This document shows, piece after piece, positions 23,881-32,661 of a stretch of DNA of 64,000 bases. Both the position numbers and the translations under genes were made by a program. The stretch is from positions 124,001 through 188,000 of the forward strand of contig CALUPU010000003.1 in assembly GCA_944322725.1 (NCBI GenBank), in the 5' to 3' direction. The stretch is from Candidatus Gastranaerophilales bacterium. Its GTDB lineage: Bacteria > Cyanobacteriota > Vampirovibrionia > Gastranaerophilales > Gastranaerophilaceae. The notes under the pieces were generated by a model. That model ran no database searches, was not told where the DNA came from, and saw only the letters and a program-made list of their open reading frames with translations. The stretch's first letter is position 1. Each line of letters begins with the position of its first letter.

Positions 23881-25341
23881 ATGAAATCAACGAGAATGCA
23901 ATACTGTATTAAAGCAGTTCCGAGCGATGATACCTTTCAGATGGAGTCGCTTTTAAATGAGATGTCCTCTTTAGGCTGGGAACTTTATACAATGCACGAG
24001 GTAGAAGGTGACGAAGGCTACAACTATAACTGCATTTTTGTAAAAGAGTGTGATGCAGTTCAGGAGAACGAAGATGATGACGAAAACATTTTCGGCTACC
24101 AGTCGCAAATGCAGAAAATGATTCAGTCTCAAAACGAGCCTTATGAGTTGTGCGTTGAAATACAGAGAAAAATTAAAGATAAAAGAAAAAAAATAAACAG
24201 CATAAAATCTCTCATTGATGAAACAAACGAAACTCAAAGACAAGAACTCAACAATGAAATGTACAAATCAATTGAAGAACTGAAAGAACTCAAAAAGCAG
24301 CTTCAAGATACAATTTCGCCGGAAATTATGCTGGACAAAATCGGCGAAGACAAAATAAAAATTAAATTGAGTGAAGAAAATATAGAGCTTGTTAACCCTG
24401 ATATGGATGCAAATCTTGTGGCTCAAACAGTAAAGGTAAGACAAACTCTTGTTGAACAACTCGGTTATATAATACCCAAAATCCGATTTGAAAATGACGA
24501 GACTTTGCAGGCTAACGAGTTTGAAATCGATGTAAGAGGCGTCTGTGCAGCAAAAGGCGTTGTCTTTAACGGATACTATATGTTCTTTAAAGACGACCTC
24601 AACCTTGATAAGCCTGCAAAAGACATGATTAAAGACAAAGACCCTATCACAGGAAAAACCGTGTACTGGGTACCTGTTGAAAAGACAAAAGACTTCTGGG
24701 CACAGGGCTATGACTCATCTCAGGTTATTGCACGTATTTTGGAATATGTCTGCATAAAAAATGTTGATGAGATATTTGATTACAACGATATAAACAATTA
24801 CATTGAAATAGTAAGCGAAGATAATCTTTACTTGATAGAAAATATAGTGCCTGATTTTGTTTCTATAGCAGAATTGAAATATATTTTAACAAGCCTTATA
24901 AAAGAACGTGTTTCTATAAAAGATATTGTTTATATATTTGAAAAAATCAACGACTTTGCCGATGAAGAAACAAAAGAAGATCTCTTAAGCAGGGTAAGAC
25001 ATTCGCTTTCGCGCCAGATATCAAAAAGTATTGCTAATGAAAACAATCTTATACAGGCATTTGAACTTTCAGAAGAGTCTGTAAAATATCTTTCATCAAA
25101 AATTGCAGGCAAAAGTACAGTTATAAGAATAGACAATACAAAAATACAAACAATAGTAAACAACATATACACTGTAATAGACAAACACAATATTAACGCA
25201 GATGAGATTGTTGTAATTGTTCCTATGGAAATAAGACAGGTCACAAGTGTCGTTTTATCGCAGCTTATGCCAAGTGTAAAGGTAGTTGCAAAAGAAGAAA
25301 TTGCAAACGGATATACAACAGAGATTTACGACAGGGTTTAA
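23881..25341 (+). CDS. Soluble FlhA/SctV cytoplasmic-domain protein with DUF4177-like head
   Basis: Residues 1-56 resemble DUF4177 (LLNEMSSLGWELYTMHEVEG, then CIFVKE). An acidic linker and a coiled coil (about 92-143) follow. From about 150 to 475 the sequence follows the cytoplasmic domain of the type III export gate FlhA/SctV: a D1-like segment ending LGYIIPKIRFENDE (194-207), FEIDVRGVCAAKGVVFNGYY (214-233), VYWVPVEKTKDFWAQGYDSS (261-280), LIKERVSIKDIVYIFEKIND (339-358) and LLSRVRHSLSRQIS (368-381), then IVVIVPMEIRQVTSVVLSQL (443-462). The eight-helix membrane half is absent; no hydrophobic segment exists. No other flagellar machine gene is in the window. Ends 4 nt into tspO (convergent). 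Confidence 0.75.
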   Translation: MKSTRMQYCIKAVPSDDTFQMESLLNEMSSLGWELYTMHEVEGDEGYNYNCIFVKECDAVQENEDDDENIFGYQSQMQKMIQSQNEPYELCVEIQRKIKDKRKKINSIKSLIDETNETQRQELNNEMYKSIEELKELKKQLQDTISPEIMLDKIGEDKIKIKLSEENIELVNPDMDANLVAQTVKVRQTLVEQLGYIIPKIRFENDETLQANEFEIDVRGVCAAKGVVFNGYYMFFKDDLNLDKPAKDMIKDKDPITGKTVYWVPVEKTKDFWAQGYDSSQVIARILEYVCIKNVDEIFDYNDINNYIEIVSEDNLYLIENIVPDFVSIAELKYILTSLIKERVSIKDIVYIFEKINDFADEETKEDLLSRVRHSLSRQISKSIANENNLIQAFELSEESVKYLSSKIAGKSTVIRIDNTKIQTIVNNIYTVIDKHNINADEIVVIVPMEIRQVTSVVLSQLMPSVKVVAKEEIANGYTTEIYDRV

Positions 25342-25736
25342 TTCATTTCACATATATACAAATTTATTGCAGATGCATATGCTGACCAGAAAAGATACGG
25401 TATCAGCAGAATCGACGCGTAAAAAGATATTGGGTAATAAACAATTATCATTGCAATTATGCAGAAAAACAACAAAACACTTATTGCAAAAGCCGCGCAT
25501 ATCTTTTGTTTTTTAAAAAACACAGGCATCCATGATAAATTTAAAATCATTTGTATCGAAAACAAGATATAAGCAGCCGGTTTTAGAGGATGAAAAGGGG
25601 CTTTTATAAGCAAAGCCAGTGATATAAAAAGCAAAATATATATAATTGTCCAAACCGGTGCAAAAAGCCACGATGGAGGCAGAAAAGGAGGCTTTTTCAA
25701 ATTTTTATAAAAGTTTGTTTCAGCAGGTTTGTCCAT
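25338..25736 (-). CDS. tspO: TspO/MBR-family membrane protein
   Basis: The 132-residue protein has five predicted helices and the family signatures: FYKNLKKPPFLPPSWLFAPV near the start (proline-rich loop and PVWT), LNLSWMPVFF in the middle and IPYLFWSAYASAINLYI at the end (the WxxxAxxxN motif). TspO binds tetrapyrroles and cholesterol-like ligands and acts in stress signalling; its role in this anaerobe is open. No ribosome site is visible. A TAATCT hexamer ends six bases before the ATG, which suggests a leaderless transcript. Confidence 0.9.
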   Translation of the reverse strand: MDKPAETNFYKNLKKPPFLPPSWLFAPVWTIIYILLFISLALLIKAPFHPLKPAAYILFSIQMILNLSWMPVFFKKQKICAAFAISVLLFFCIIAMIIVYYPISFYASILLIPYLFWSAYASAINLYICEMN

Positions 25737-25742
25737 AGTGCA

Positions 25743-25748
25743 AGATTA
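25743..25748 (-). promoter_or_regulatory. -10 element for a leaderless tspO transcript
   Basis: TAATCT on the minus strand lies exactly six bases before the tspO ATG and there is no ribosome site. The -35 is weak (TACAAA-like). Confidence 0.35.
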
Positions 25749-25802
25749 AACAAAAAATTAAATATTTGTATCAGCCAATTATCACAATCAACTTACTAAA
25801 AA

Positions 25803-26474
25803 TTATTTAATCATGCTGTCAGGATTTGCCGAAATATACTCCTGTAATATATTCATAAATTGTTTATTTTTAGCAATATCATCTTTTGTTAAATATGTTG
25901 TTTTTTGTGCAACAGCTGTACTATGCACAATATTTATGAGTTTAAAATCAGAACTGTTAAGAAGAATTTCCTGTAACAAAACCGTGGGACCCAGGTATGC
26001 AAAAATATCATGTATAGCTATGTATCCGCCGTCAATAATCTTTGGAAAAAACAGTTCAAAATCTCTTTTTACAGCATCATATTTATGAAATCCGTCAATG
26101 AAAATAAACTCGACCGGGTCATTAAATTTTGTTCCTGCAATCTGAGATTTTTCTTTTATATGAGTGATATAATCTAACAGTCCGTTTATTTTCAAGTTTT
26201 TTACAAATGTTTCGTATTTTCCGTTAGGTTCATCTTTAGAAGTTAAAAACGGATCTATACTATAAATTTTATTACTAAACCCGCAAGAAAGAGCACCAGC
26301 TGCAATGTAAGAAAGAGATTTTGCACACCAGGAGCCTATCTCAACAATACATCCTCTGCCCGACAAAGTAGAAGCGGTAGAAAATAATACATCTGACTCT
26401 GCAGAAGTTAACCAGCCTTCAAAATCTTTTGCATTATTTTTTATTGTTTCAACAGACAGAAGTTCTTTTAACAT
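25803..26474 (-). CDS. Class I SAM-dependent methyltransferase (Methyltransf_24 type)
   Basis: The 223-residue protein has a Rossmann SAM-binding fold: motif I GCIVEIGSWCAKSL (41-54), an acidic strand-2 loop KIYSIDPF, and the family-typical VEFIFIDGFHKYDAVKRDFE (about 119-138), with D/H residues near the active site. Then GGYIAIHDIF follows. This is the group of small-molecule or sugar O-methyltransferases in polysaccharide and natural product clusters. Substrate unknown. AGAGGAG precedes the ATG by about 9 nt. It lies behind the ribosomal operon terminator, so it has its own promoter. Confidence 0.85.
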   Translation of the reverse strand: MLKELLSVETIKNNAKDFEGWLTSAESDVLFSTASTLSGRGCIVEIGSWCAKSLSYIAAGALSCGFSNKIYSIDPFLTSKDEPNGKYETFVKNLKINGLLDYITHIKEKSQIAGTKFNDPVEFIFIDGFHKYDAVKRDFELFFPKIIDGGYIAIHDIFAYLGPTVLLQEILLNSSDFKLINIVHSTAVAQKTTYLTKDDIAKNKQFMNILQEYISANPDSMIK

Positions 26475-26534
26475 TCAAACTCTCCTCTATTAAAATCTAA
26501 CATATACTCAAATAAAAAACAATTTTCTAATAAT

Positions 26535-26571
26535 AAAAGAGTCTTCCGTATGTTTTGCGGAAGACTCTTTT
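26535..26571 (-). terminator. Terminator of the ribosomal protein operon
   Basis: A 14-bp perfect stem (26535-26548 with 26558-26571) closes a 9-nt loop with T-rich flanks, 18 nt after the rplR stop. It ends the operon before where rpsE would usually lie. Confidence 0.9.
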
Positions 26572-26589
26572 AAAATATTTAAACAAAAA

Positions 26590-26958
26590 TTAGAAGTCTA
26601 AACCAGCTTCTCTTGCAGCTTCTGCAAGGGCAGAAACTCTACCGTGATACAAGAAACCGCCTCTGTCAAATACACACTCTTTAATACCAGCTTTTAATGC
26701 TTTTTGAGCAATCGCTTCACCAACAGCTTTGGCTGCTTCAATGTTTCCGCCATGGCTCAATTTTTCTCTGAGATCTTTATCAATTGAAGAAGCAGAGCAA
26801 AGAGTAACTTTTGCAACATCATCAATCAATTGTGCATAAATGTGTTTTGTACTTCTGTATACAGCCAATCTCGGAGATTCTGCCGTACCGGAGATTTTTG
26901 TTCTGACACGGATGTGTCTTTTTCTTGTTTGTTCTTTTCTGTTTTTTGCTTTAATCAT
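26590..26958 (-). CDS. rplR: Ribosomal protein L18 (uL18)
   Basis: The 122-residue protein binds 5S rRNA in the central protuberance of the 50S subunit. Conserved blocks are [20 protein letters not shown] (13-32), [11 protein letters not shown] and [20 protein letters not shown]. It is the last gene of this operon; the usual next genes rpsE, rplO and secY do not follow, and a strong terminator lies 18 nt downstream. A 91-nt gap and an orphan gene separate it from rplF. Confidence 0.97.
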   Translation of the reverse strand: MIKAKNRKEQTRKRHIRVRTKISGTAESPRLAVYRSTKHIYAQLIDDVAKVTLCSASSIDKDLREKLSHGGNIEAAKAVGEAIAQKALKAGIKECVFDRGGFLYHGRVSALAEAAREAGLDF

Positions 26959-27049
26959 TTTTCTTTCCTTTCACCCGAACCTTCTTTTTTCAACAGGACA
27001 TCCTGAGGTATTTTCTCATTTGCCCCCGCCTAAAAGGGTTCATACGGGC

Positions 27050-27388
27050 TTATGCTTGTGTATCAAATATTAACTCGACTTTTGTCTTATTAACGTATTC
27101 CTGACCCAATCTTTTATCTAATTTATCAAACAAATCACATAAAACATAGGGGTTGTCTATTATAGTTGAAACTCTTATACCCTTATCTTCTAAATTTTGA
27201 TTTGATTTTGTTATATCAAACCAATCAAGAGTTTTAACATCTAGAAAAGATTCACCGTCTTTATTGGTATAATTCTTTTCAATATAATCCTGAGCCTGTT
27301 TGCATTTTTCGTCTATAAATTCAGACTTAGTTCCTTTAGGAAATCTGATATCGTAGATACCTTTAAAAGATACGGGATTAAGTTTCAT
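27050..27388 (-). CDS. Orphan SFKG-motif protein inside the ribosomal operon
   Basis: A 112-residue protein with no recognised family, between rplF and rplR in a place that is empty in other bacteria. It starts MKLNPVSFKGIYDIRFPKG, with the SFKG motif at residues 7-10 as in other orphans here. The remainder is mixed alpha/beta and charged, with one Cys pair (KCKQ, LCDLF), and no signal or membrane segment. It begins 10 nt after the rplF stop and is therefore cotranscribed with ribosomal proteins. A weak AAGG site precedes the ATG. Function unknown; a growth-linked or secreted role are both open. Confidence 0.75.
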   Translation of the reverse strand: MKLNPVSFKGIYDIRFPKGTKSEFIDEKCKQAQDYIEKNYTNKDGESFLDVKTLDWFDITKSNQNLEDKGIRVSTIIDNPYVLCDLFDKLDKRLGQEYVNKTKVELIFDTQA

Positions 27389-27398
27389 TTAGTTAGAC

Positions 27399-27941
27399 CT
27401 ATTTTTTACCAGTTTTGCCGGCTTTACGTCTTACGTATTCGCCTTCGTATCTTACGCCTTTTCCTTTGTATACTTCAGGAGGACGTTTACCTCTGATTTC
27501 AGCAGCTACGTCGCCTACCAACTGCTTATTAGAACCGGTAACTGTAATTTTTGTGTTAGCTTCAACGGAAATTTTGATTCCTTCCGGAGGTGTAACCAAA
27601 ATCGGGTGAGAATAACCCAAAACAAGGTTAAGGTTAGAACCTTCCATGTTTGCTCTGTAACCGACACCCTGGATTTCTAATTTTTTAGTAAAGCCGTGTT
27701 TAACGCCTTCCACTGCATTGTTTACGAGAGTTCTTGATAATCCCCACAATGCTCTTGCTTTTCTATCGTCATGATTTTTAATATCAACGATAATTTCATT
27801 ATTTTCTAATTTGAGTGTAACTTCCTCGCGGAGTTCAACTGTTTCTGTACCCAAAGGTCCTTTTGCAGTTACAACCTGACCGTCGATTTTTACTTCAACG
27901 CCGTCCGGAATTATAACAGGTTTTTTACCTATACGTGACAT
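27399..27941 (-). CDS. rplF: Ribosomal protein L6 (uL6)
   Basis: The 180-residue protein sits near the sarcin-ricin loop region of the 50S subunit. MSRIGKKPVIIPDGV opens the first of its two structurally repeated domains, and the C-terminal rRNA-binding signature is RGKRPPEVYKGKGVRY. Next to rpsH upstream in the operon, with a 54-nt gap. Confidence 0.97.
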   Translation of the reverse strand: MSRIGKKPVIIPDGVEVKIDGQVVTAKGPLGTETVELREEVTLKLENNEIIVDIKNHDDRKARALWGLSRTLVNNAVEGVKHGFTKKLEIQGVGYRANMEGSNLNLVLGYSHPILVTPPEGIKISVEANTKITVTGSNKQLVGDVAAEIRGKRPPEVYKGKGVRYEGEYVRRKAGKTGKK

Positions 27942-27994
27942 CTTTTTATCTCCAATTAATTTGTTAACTATTTATATAAATTAAAGCGGGTTCA

Positions 27995-28390
27995 CTACCA
28001 TACATAGCAGAGAACTTCACCGCCGAGGTTTTCTTTTCTTGCTTTTCTGTCAGTCATAAGACCTTTGCTTGTAGAAATAATTGCAATTCCTAAGCCGCCG
28101 AATACCTGCGGAAGGTCTTTTGCTTTAGAATATACTCTCAAACCCGTTTTAGAAATTCTTTTCAAGTTAGAAATAACAGGTTTATGAGTTTCATCATATT
28201 TTAAAGTAATAACGAGTACTTTAAATTTACCAACTTCTTTTTCTGTATAATCAGTGATGTAACCTTCTTCTTTTAATACTTTTGCCAACTCTACTTTGAG
28301 TTTGGAAGACGGCATTTCAACTTCTGCATGAGAAACGATATTAGCGTTTCTGATTCTTGTCAGCATATCTGCTATAGGATCTGTAAACAT
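27995..28390 (-). CDS. rpsH: Ribosomal protein S8 (uS8)
   Basis: S8 binds 16S rRNA early in assembly of the 30S subunit and, in E. coli, represses the spc operon through its mRNA. The 131-residue protein has the N-terminal [14 protein letters not shown] and the C-terminal signature [21 protein letters not shown] 210-nt untranslated gap separates it from rpsN upstream, longer than elsewhere in the operon; it may hold an S8-binding leader but no clear fold was found. Confidence 0.97.
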   Translation of the reverse strand: MFTDPIADMLTRIRNANIVSHAEVEMPSSKLKVELAKVLKEEGYITDYTEKEVGKFKVLVITLKYDETHKPVISNLKRISKTGLRVYSKAKDLPQVFGGLGIAIISTSKGLMTDRKARKENLGGEVLCYVW

Positions 28391-28600
28391 ATTATTTTTC
28401 CTTCTTTTTATAAGGCTGCAATTTTAAAAATTAATAACTTAATTTTACACAGCCTCTTAACTACTTACTTGAACTATCATTTATTACTTAATCTAGTGTC
28501 GTATTTTTCGCTTCGAGCCTTCGAAACTCAAAAACTCACTTTTTCAAGCGGTTCTCATATATTCGAACCTGAGTCAGGCAGTATAGCTAAGCGTTTGGAA

Positions 28601-28807
28601 TTACCAGCTTGCTTTAACTACACCGGGTAATAAACCTTCATGAGCCATTTTTCTCAAGCAGATTCTGCAAAGACCGAAGTCTCTGTGGAAACCGTGAGGA
28701 CGGCCGCATATAGAACATCTGTTGTGAAGTCTTACCCTGGGGTATTTACCTTTTGATACGAGTAATTGTCTTCTTTGTTCTTTAGCTATCATTGATTTTT
28801 TAGCCAC
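28601..28807 (-). CDS. rpsN: Ribosomal protein S14 type Z (uS14)
   Basis: The 68-residue zinc-binding form of S14. [20 protein letters not shown] supplies four zinc-ligand cysteines (31, 34, 47, 50). The C-terminus [11 protein letters not shown] is diagnostic. It is slightly longer than the usual 61 residues because of an N-terminal extension ([15 protein letters not shown] region). A structured repeat fills the gap between this gene and rplE upstream. Confidence 0.96.
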   Translation of the reverse strand: MAKKSMIAKEQRRQLLVSKGKYPRVRLHNRCSICGRPHGFHRDFGLCRICLRKMAHEGLLPGVVKASW

Positions 28808-28858
28808 GATTTTCTCCTTTTTTATGCAATATTTTGCATTAACCTTTTTAATTTATCA

Positions 28859-28978
28859 ATCCGCCTGTCAAATCTGAGATTTGTTCGCTGCGCTAACTTC
28901 GTTAACTCTACAACGGCGGTTTGGAACTGTTACACCTTTGGGCTTCGAATTCTCGAACCCCGGCGGGTTTCACACACA
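28859..28978 (-). repeat. Structured intergenic repeat, copy A (after rplE)
   Basis: About 120 nt beginning 4 nt after the rplE stop. In transcript sense: GTGTGTGAAACCC, a hairpin around TTCGAGAATTCGAA, then a core closed by CCGCC (28915-28919) and GGCGG (28861-28865). The core has two inner hairpins: GTTAACGAAGTTAGC, and CAAATCTCAGATTTG (28869-28883). Copies B and C share the frame and most of the core. Confidence 0.75.
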
Positions 28979-28982
28979 TTTA

Positions 28983-29546
28983 TTAAGCTTGTGATTTCTT
29001 TTTAAACGGCATACCCAACTCTGTTAACAATGCTCTTGCTTCTTCGTCTGTTTTTGCAGTTGTGATGATAGATATGTTCATACCAAATACTGCATCAACT
29101 TCGTCGTAAGAGATTTCAGGGAACAATGTTTGTTCTTTCAAACCTAATGTGTAGTTGCCTCTGCCATCAAAACTTTTAGAAGAGATACCTCTAAAGTCAC
29201 GGATTCTGGGGAGAACTACGCAGATAAGTTTTTGTAAGAAATCATACATTCTTTCGCCGCGTAATGTAACCATACAACCAACAGGCATACCTTCTCTTAA
29301 TTTGAAGGATGAAATTGATTGTTTTGCTTTAGTAATTACAGCTTTTTGACCTGCAATTTTTGTTAATTGTTTTACAATTGTTTCAGCCAGTTTAGAGTTG
29401 TGACAAGCTTCACCTACACCCATATTGATAACGATTTTGTTCAATTTAGGAATCTGGTTTACGTTTTCATAACCAAACTGAGATTTCAAAGATTCTTTTA
29501 CTTCTTCTTCATATCTTACTTTTAAGTCTTTAGTTAATGTTGTCAT
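28983..29546 (-). CDS. rplE: Ribosomal protein L5 (uL5)
   Basis: The 187-residue protein contacts 5S rRNA and P-site tRNA in the 50S central protuberance. Conserved segments: [17 protein letters not shown] (30-46), [20 protein letters not shown] (74-93) and [18 protein letters not shown]. The stop is followed within 5 nt by a structured repeat. The internal SISSFKL here is part of the conserved L5 fold and is unrelated to the orphan SFK motif. Confidence 0.97.
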   Translation of the reverse strand: MTTLTKDLKVRYEEEVKESLKSQFGYENVNQIPKLNKIVINMGVGEACHNSKLAETIVKQLTKIAGQKAVITKAKQSISSFKLREGMPVGCMVTLRGERMYDFLQKLICVVLPRIRDFRGISSKSFDGRGNYTLGLKEQTLFPEISYDEVDAVFGMNISIITTAKTDEEARALLTELGMPFKKKSQA

Positions 29547-29648
29547 TTTTCTTTCCTTTTCGTAGAATGTACCTTCATTTTAGTACAAACATAATATTTG
29601 TGCACAAACAAGGCACCCATACTCAAACTAATACAGTTATACCTTTAA

Positions 29649-29999
29649 CTAGGCATCTATTTGTTCGCCGCATTTTTTGCAAACACGGACTTTCTTGCCG
29701 TCAACAATTTCGTGTTTGATTCTTGTTGCTTTTTCGCAAGAAGAGCAATAAACCATAACTTTGGAAGAATCAACAGGAGCTTCAATTTTTGTCAAGCCGC
29801 CTTGAATACCTGCCATAGGGTTAGGTTTTTGTGCTTTTGTGATCATATTAGCACCTTCAACAATTACTTTGTTTTCTGATGCAATGATTTTTTTAACGTT
29901 GCCGATTTTGCCTTTATCTTTACCTGAAGTTAAGATAACACGGTCACCGGTTTTAACGTGTAAATCATGTTGTTCTACTGTTTTTTTCTTATTTCTCAT
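29649..29999 (-). CDS. rplX: Ribosomal protein L24 (uL24)
   Basis: An assembly initiator of the 50S subunit at the exit tunnel rim. The KOW motif reads TGDRVILTSGKDKGKIGNVKK. The 116-residue protein ends with a zinc-ribbon-like VYCSSC...VCKKCGEQIDA with two CxxC pairs, a form found in part of the family. A structured repeat lies between it and rplN upstream. Confidence 0.97.
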   Translation of the reverse strand: MRNKKKTVEQHDLHVKTGDRVILTSGKDKGKIGNVKKIIASENKVIVEGANMITKAQKPNPMAGIQGGLTKIEAPVDSSKVMVYCSSCEKATRIKHEIVDGKKVRVCKKCGEQIDA

Positions 30000-30024
30000 T
30001 GTTCTTTCCTTAATTAAGTTGTTT

Positions 30025-30144
30025 ATCCGCCTGTCAAATCAAAGATTTGTTCGTTCCTTCGCTTTCGCTCCGTCACAACGGCGGTTTGGAATGGTTACAC
30101 CCTCTGGGCTTCAAGTTCTCGAACCCCGACGGGTTTCACACACC
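30025..30144 (-). repeat. Structured intergenic repeat, copy B (after rplN)
   Basis: Same layout as copies A and C, abutting the rplN stop codon. P1 arms are CCGCC (30080-30084) and GGCGG (30027-30031). The CAAATCTTTGATTTG arm is intact, while the other inner arm has changed to a GC-rich GAGCGAAAGCGAAG. The first hairpin is TTCGAGAACTTGAA. Ends one base before the stop codon of rplN. Confidence 0.75.
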
Positions 30145-30513
30145 TTATATAACTTCTGGAGCAAGTGAGATAATCTTCATGAAGTTTTTATCTCTTAACT
30201 CTCTGGCAACAGGTCCGAATACACGAGTACCTCTGGGGTTGCCGTCTTTGTTAATAATAACAGCTGCGTTTTCGTCAAATCTGATTACTGAGCCGTCAGC
30301 ACGTTTAATGTCAGCTTTAGTTCTAACAACAACTGCTTTAACAACGTCAGATTTTTTTACAGCCATATTAGGTGTAGCATCTTTAACTGTAGCTACAATT
30401 ACGTCACCAACATGAGCAAACTTTTTGTTTGAACTGCCCATTACGCGGATGCAAAGAAGTTCTTTTGCACCTGTGTTGTCGGCTACGACTAATCTGGTTT
30501 CTTGTTGTATCAT
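30145..30513 (-). CDS. rplN: Ribosomal protein L14 (uL14)
   Basis: The 122-residue subunit-interface protein of the 50[21 protein letters not shown] opens it, and the family signature [20 protein letters not shown] lies near the end. Genes on either side are rpsQ upstream and rplX downstream. The stop lies at the edge of a structured repeat. Confidence 0.98.
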   Translation of the reverse strand: MIQQETRLVVADNTGAKELLCIRVMGSSNKKFAHVGDVIVATVKDATPNMAVKKSDVVKAVVVRTKADIKRADGSVIRFDENAAVIINKDGNPRGTRVFGPVARELRDKNFMKIISLAPEVI

Positions 30514-30571
30514 TGTCTTTTATCCTTTATTTCTAATTATTCAGAAATTTGTCGGCTAATTTTATTGAAAA

Positions 30572-30817
30572 TTAACGAGCCTTTTCAACAATTTCAGCCA
30601 CAACCCATCTTTTATCACCTGAAATCGGTTTTGATTCGATGATTCTAACAACATCACCTTCACCGCAAGAATTTTCAGCATCATGTGCTTTATAATTTTT
30701 GTGAGTTTCGATGATTTTGTGGTATTTAGGGTGTTTGTTATATTCAGCTACTTTAACAACAGCTGTTTTATCCATTTTGTTGCTTACTACAACACCTTGT
30801 TTTTCTTTCTTCGGCAT
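30572..30817 (-). CDS. rpsQ: Ribosomal protein S17 (uS17)
   Basis: The 81-residue OB-fold protein is a primary 16S rRNA binder at the 5' domain. Motifs are GVVVSNKMDKTAVVKVAEY, YKIIETHKNYKAHD-like YHKIIETHKNYKAHDAEN, and GDVVRIIESKPISGDKRW. It starts one base after rpmC stops. Confidence 0.97.
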   Translation of the reverse strand: MPKKEKQGVVVSNKMDKTAVVKVAEYNKHPKYHKIIETHKNYKAHDAENSCGEGDVVRIIESKPISGDKRWVVAEIVEKAR

Positions 30818-30818
30818 C

Positions 30819-31013
30819 TTACTTTACCTCTGACTTTTCTTTAATTAATGTCTTAGCCTGAGCTACAACTGTTTTTAATTGACGGATTTGAGCTGTGTTT
30901 TCAAGTTTTTGCAAAGATTTTTGCATTCTTAAATCCAAAAGCTGCTTTTTTGTGTCAACTATCAACGCATTAAGCTCATCTATTGATTTTTCTTTAAGTT
31001 CTTGTAATTTCAT
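30819..31013 (-). CDS. rpmC: Ribosomal protein L29 (uL29)
   Basis: A 64-residue two-helix protein at the exit tunnel, binding site for SRP and trigger factor. MKLQELKEKSIDELNALI and a central LLDLRMQKSLQKLENTAQIR match the family. Preceded by AAGGAAA. Located between rplP and rpsQ. Confidence 0.95.
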   Translation of the reverse strand: MKLQELKEKSIDELNALIVDTKKQLLDLRMQKSLQKLENTAQIRQLKTVVAQAKTLIKEKSEVK

Positions 31014-31114
31014 TGTTTTTTCCTTTAATTTTATATTGTCAACTGACTCCGCTTGTCATAGGCTGTTGAAGTCCATGGGGTCACTTTCGCCAATCAACTC
31101 AAACTTGCCTAGTT

Positions 31115-31537
31115 CTAGACCAGTTCTGCTGCATCCTTCTCAATAATTTTAACTTTGATAGGAAGCTTTTGTGCAGCTAATTTAAGTGATTCGATAGCTA
31201 CGTCTCTTTGACCGAATTCGAGTTCAAAGAGTACTCTGCCCGGTTTAACAACCGCTACCCAGTATTCAGGGTTACCTTTACCTTTACCCATACGAGTTTC
31301 AGCAGGTTTTGCAGTAATAGGTTTATCCGGGAAGATTTTAATCCAAACATTACCGCCTCTTTTGATGTTACGAGTCATCGCACGTCTTGCGGCTTCTATT
31401 TGTCTTGATGTAATCCAGGCAGGATCGCAAGCGATAAGACCATAGTTACCAAACTCGAGTTTTGTTCCTCTTGTTTCGTGGCCTTTCATTCTGCCTTTCA
31501 TTTTCTTACGATATTTAGTTTTTTTGGGCATTAACAT
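31115..31537 (-). CDS. rplP: Ribosomal protein L16 (uL16)
   Basis: L16 helps organise the A-site tRNA corridor of the 50S subunit. [20 protein letters not shown] (7-26) and the signature [19 protein letters not shown] are clear. The ATG at 31537 has AGGAG 10 nt upstream; a second ATG two codons on (MPKK) is equally possible. 140 residues. A 101-nt gap with no evident structure follows before rpmC. Confidence 0.97.
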   Translation of the reverse strand: MLMPKKTKYRKKMKGRMKGHETRGTKLEFGNYGLIACDPAWITSRQIEAARRAMTRNIKRGGNVWIKIFPDKPITAKPAETRMGKGKGNPEYWVAVVKPGRVLFELEFGQRDVAIESLKLAAQKLPIKVKIIEKDAAELV

Positions 31538-31570
31538 TTTAGTGTCGCTCCTAATTATTATTTTGTGTTA

Positions 31571-32305
31571 TTACTCTGCAGATTCAGAAGATCTTTTGCT
31601 TCTTCTTCTTCCGCCTAATTGTTTTTCTTCATGGTTTCCGGCTTTTTTAGCTTTGATATTCATATCAGCTTTTTCGCCGGGCATTAAGTTGCCTTTGAAA
31701 ATCCAAACTTTTACGCCGATTTTACCCATGATTGTATCAGCTTCAGCAAAACCGTAGTCTACATCAGCACGAAGTGTTTGAAGAGGGATTCTTCCTTCTT
31801 TAACCCATTCGCTTCTAGCAATTTCAGCACCGCCCAAACGACCGGATACCATAATTTTGATACCTTGAACGCCGGAACGCATTGTTCTTTGGATAGCCTG
31901 TTTCATTGCTCTTCTGAATGCGATACGTTTTTCCAGTTGAAGAGCGATAGATTCTGAAACTAACTGAGCATCAGCGTCTGTTCTCGCAACTTCTACTACA
32001 TCAATAGAAACTGTTCTGTTGATTAATTTAGCTACGTCTGCTCTTAATTCTTCAATACCTTGACCGCCTCTGCCTACAACGATACCGGGTTTAGCTGTAA
32101 CAACGGTAATATTAACGTTTTGAGCTTTTCTGGCGATTAATATTTTAGAAATACCAGCTGCGTATAATCTTTTCTTAATATATTTTCTTAATTTGTCGTC
32201 TTCTTTAACGAATTCGGGATAATCTTTTCTCTTAGCGTGCCATGTGCTTTCCCAAGGTTCGATTATACCTACTCTGAATCCTTTTGGATGTGTCTTTTGT
32301 CCCAA
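31571..32305 (-). CDS. rpsC: Ribosomal protein S3 (uS3)
   Basis: A 244-residue protein at the mRNA entry tunnel of the 30S subunit with helicase-assisting basic residues. [20 protein letters not shown] opens it. The KH domain contains [16 protein letters not shown], and the C-terminal S3 domain contains [13 protein letters not shown]. The tail is Arg/Lys/Ser-rich ([12 protein letters not shown]). Overlap-free with rplV upstream (11-nt gap). Confidence 0.98.
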   Translation of the reverse strand: MGQKTHPKGFRVGIIEPWESTWHAKRKDYPEFVKEDDKLRKYIKKRLYAAGISKILIARKAQNVNITVVTAKPGIVVGRGGQGIEELRADVAKLINRTVSIDVVEVARTDADAQLVSESIALQLEKRIAFRRAMKQAIQRTMRSGVQGIKIMVSGRLGGAEIARSEWVKEGRIPLQTLRADVDYGFAEADTIMGKIGVKVWIFKGNLMPGEKADMNIKAKKAGNHEEKQLGGRRRSKRSSESAE

Positions 32306-32316
32306 GGTCAGCCTCC

Positions 32317-32658
32317 TTAATTCTTACTACTTGCTAATTTAACTGTTAAATGAGAAGTTCTTTTGAGTCTTCTGTAGATTCTGCCTTGAGCTCTCGGTTT
32401 ACCTCTCTTGTATGTCTGACTTTCATCAGCGAAAATTTCTGAAATCTTAAGGTCTTCAGCGCTTGCACCAAATTTTTCATTAGCGTTAGCAATTGCTGCA
32501 ACCAAGTTTTTTTCAACAACTCTTGCTGCGAAGTAAGGCATAAATTTTAAGATTTTAGCTGCTTCTAAAGCAGACTTGCCTCTTAACTCGTTGATTACTC
32601 TGCGTAATTTACGAGCCGGCATACTTATATTAGTTTGTTTTGCCATTGATTCTTGCAT
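32317..32658 (-). CDS. rplV: Ribosomal protein L22 (uL22)
   Basis: A 113-residue protein with a beta-hairpin in the exit tunnel, the site of macrolide-resistance changes. Conserved: [19 protein letters not shown] (16-34) and the hairpin [20 protein letters not shown]. The ATG at 32658 gives [10 protein letters not shown]; a start at the second Met is also possible. rpsS lies 3 nt upstream. Confidence 0.97.
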   Translation of the reverse strand: MQESMAKQTNISMPARKLRRVINELRGKSALEAAKILKFMPYFAARVVEKNLVAAIANANEKFGASAEDLKISEIFADESQTYKRGKPRAQGRIYRRLKRTSHLTVKLASSKN

Positions 32659-32661
32659 AAT

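Noticed and set aside
28391-28600. Long rpsN-rpsH spacer considered as a fourth copy of the structured repeat.
   Set aside because: Shares only short stretches (CTTCGA, CTTTTTC) with copies A-C and lacks the CCGCC/GGCGG core.
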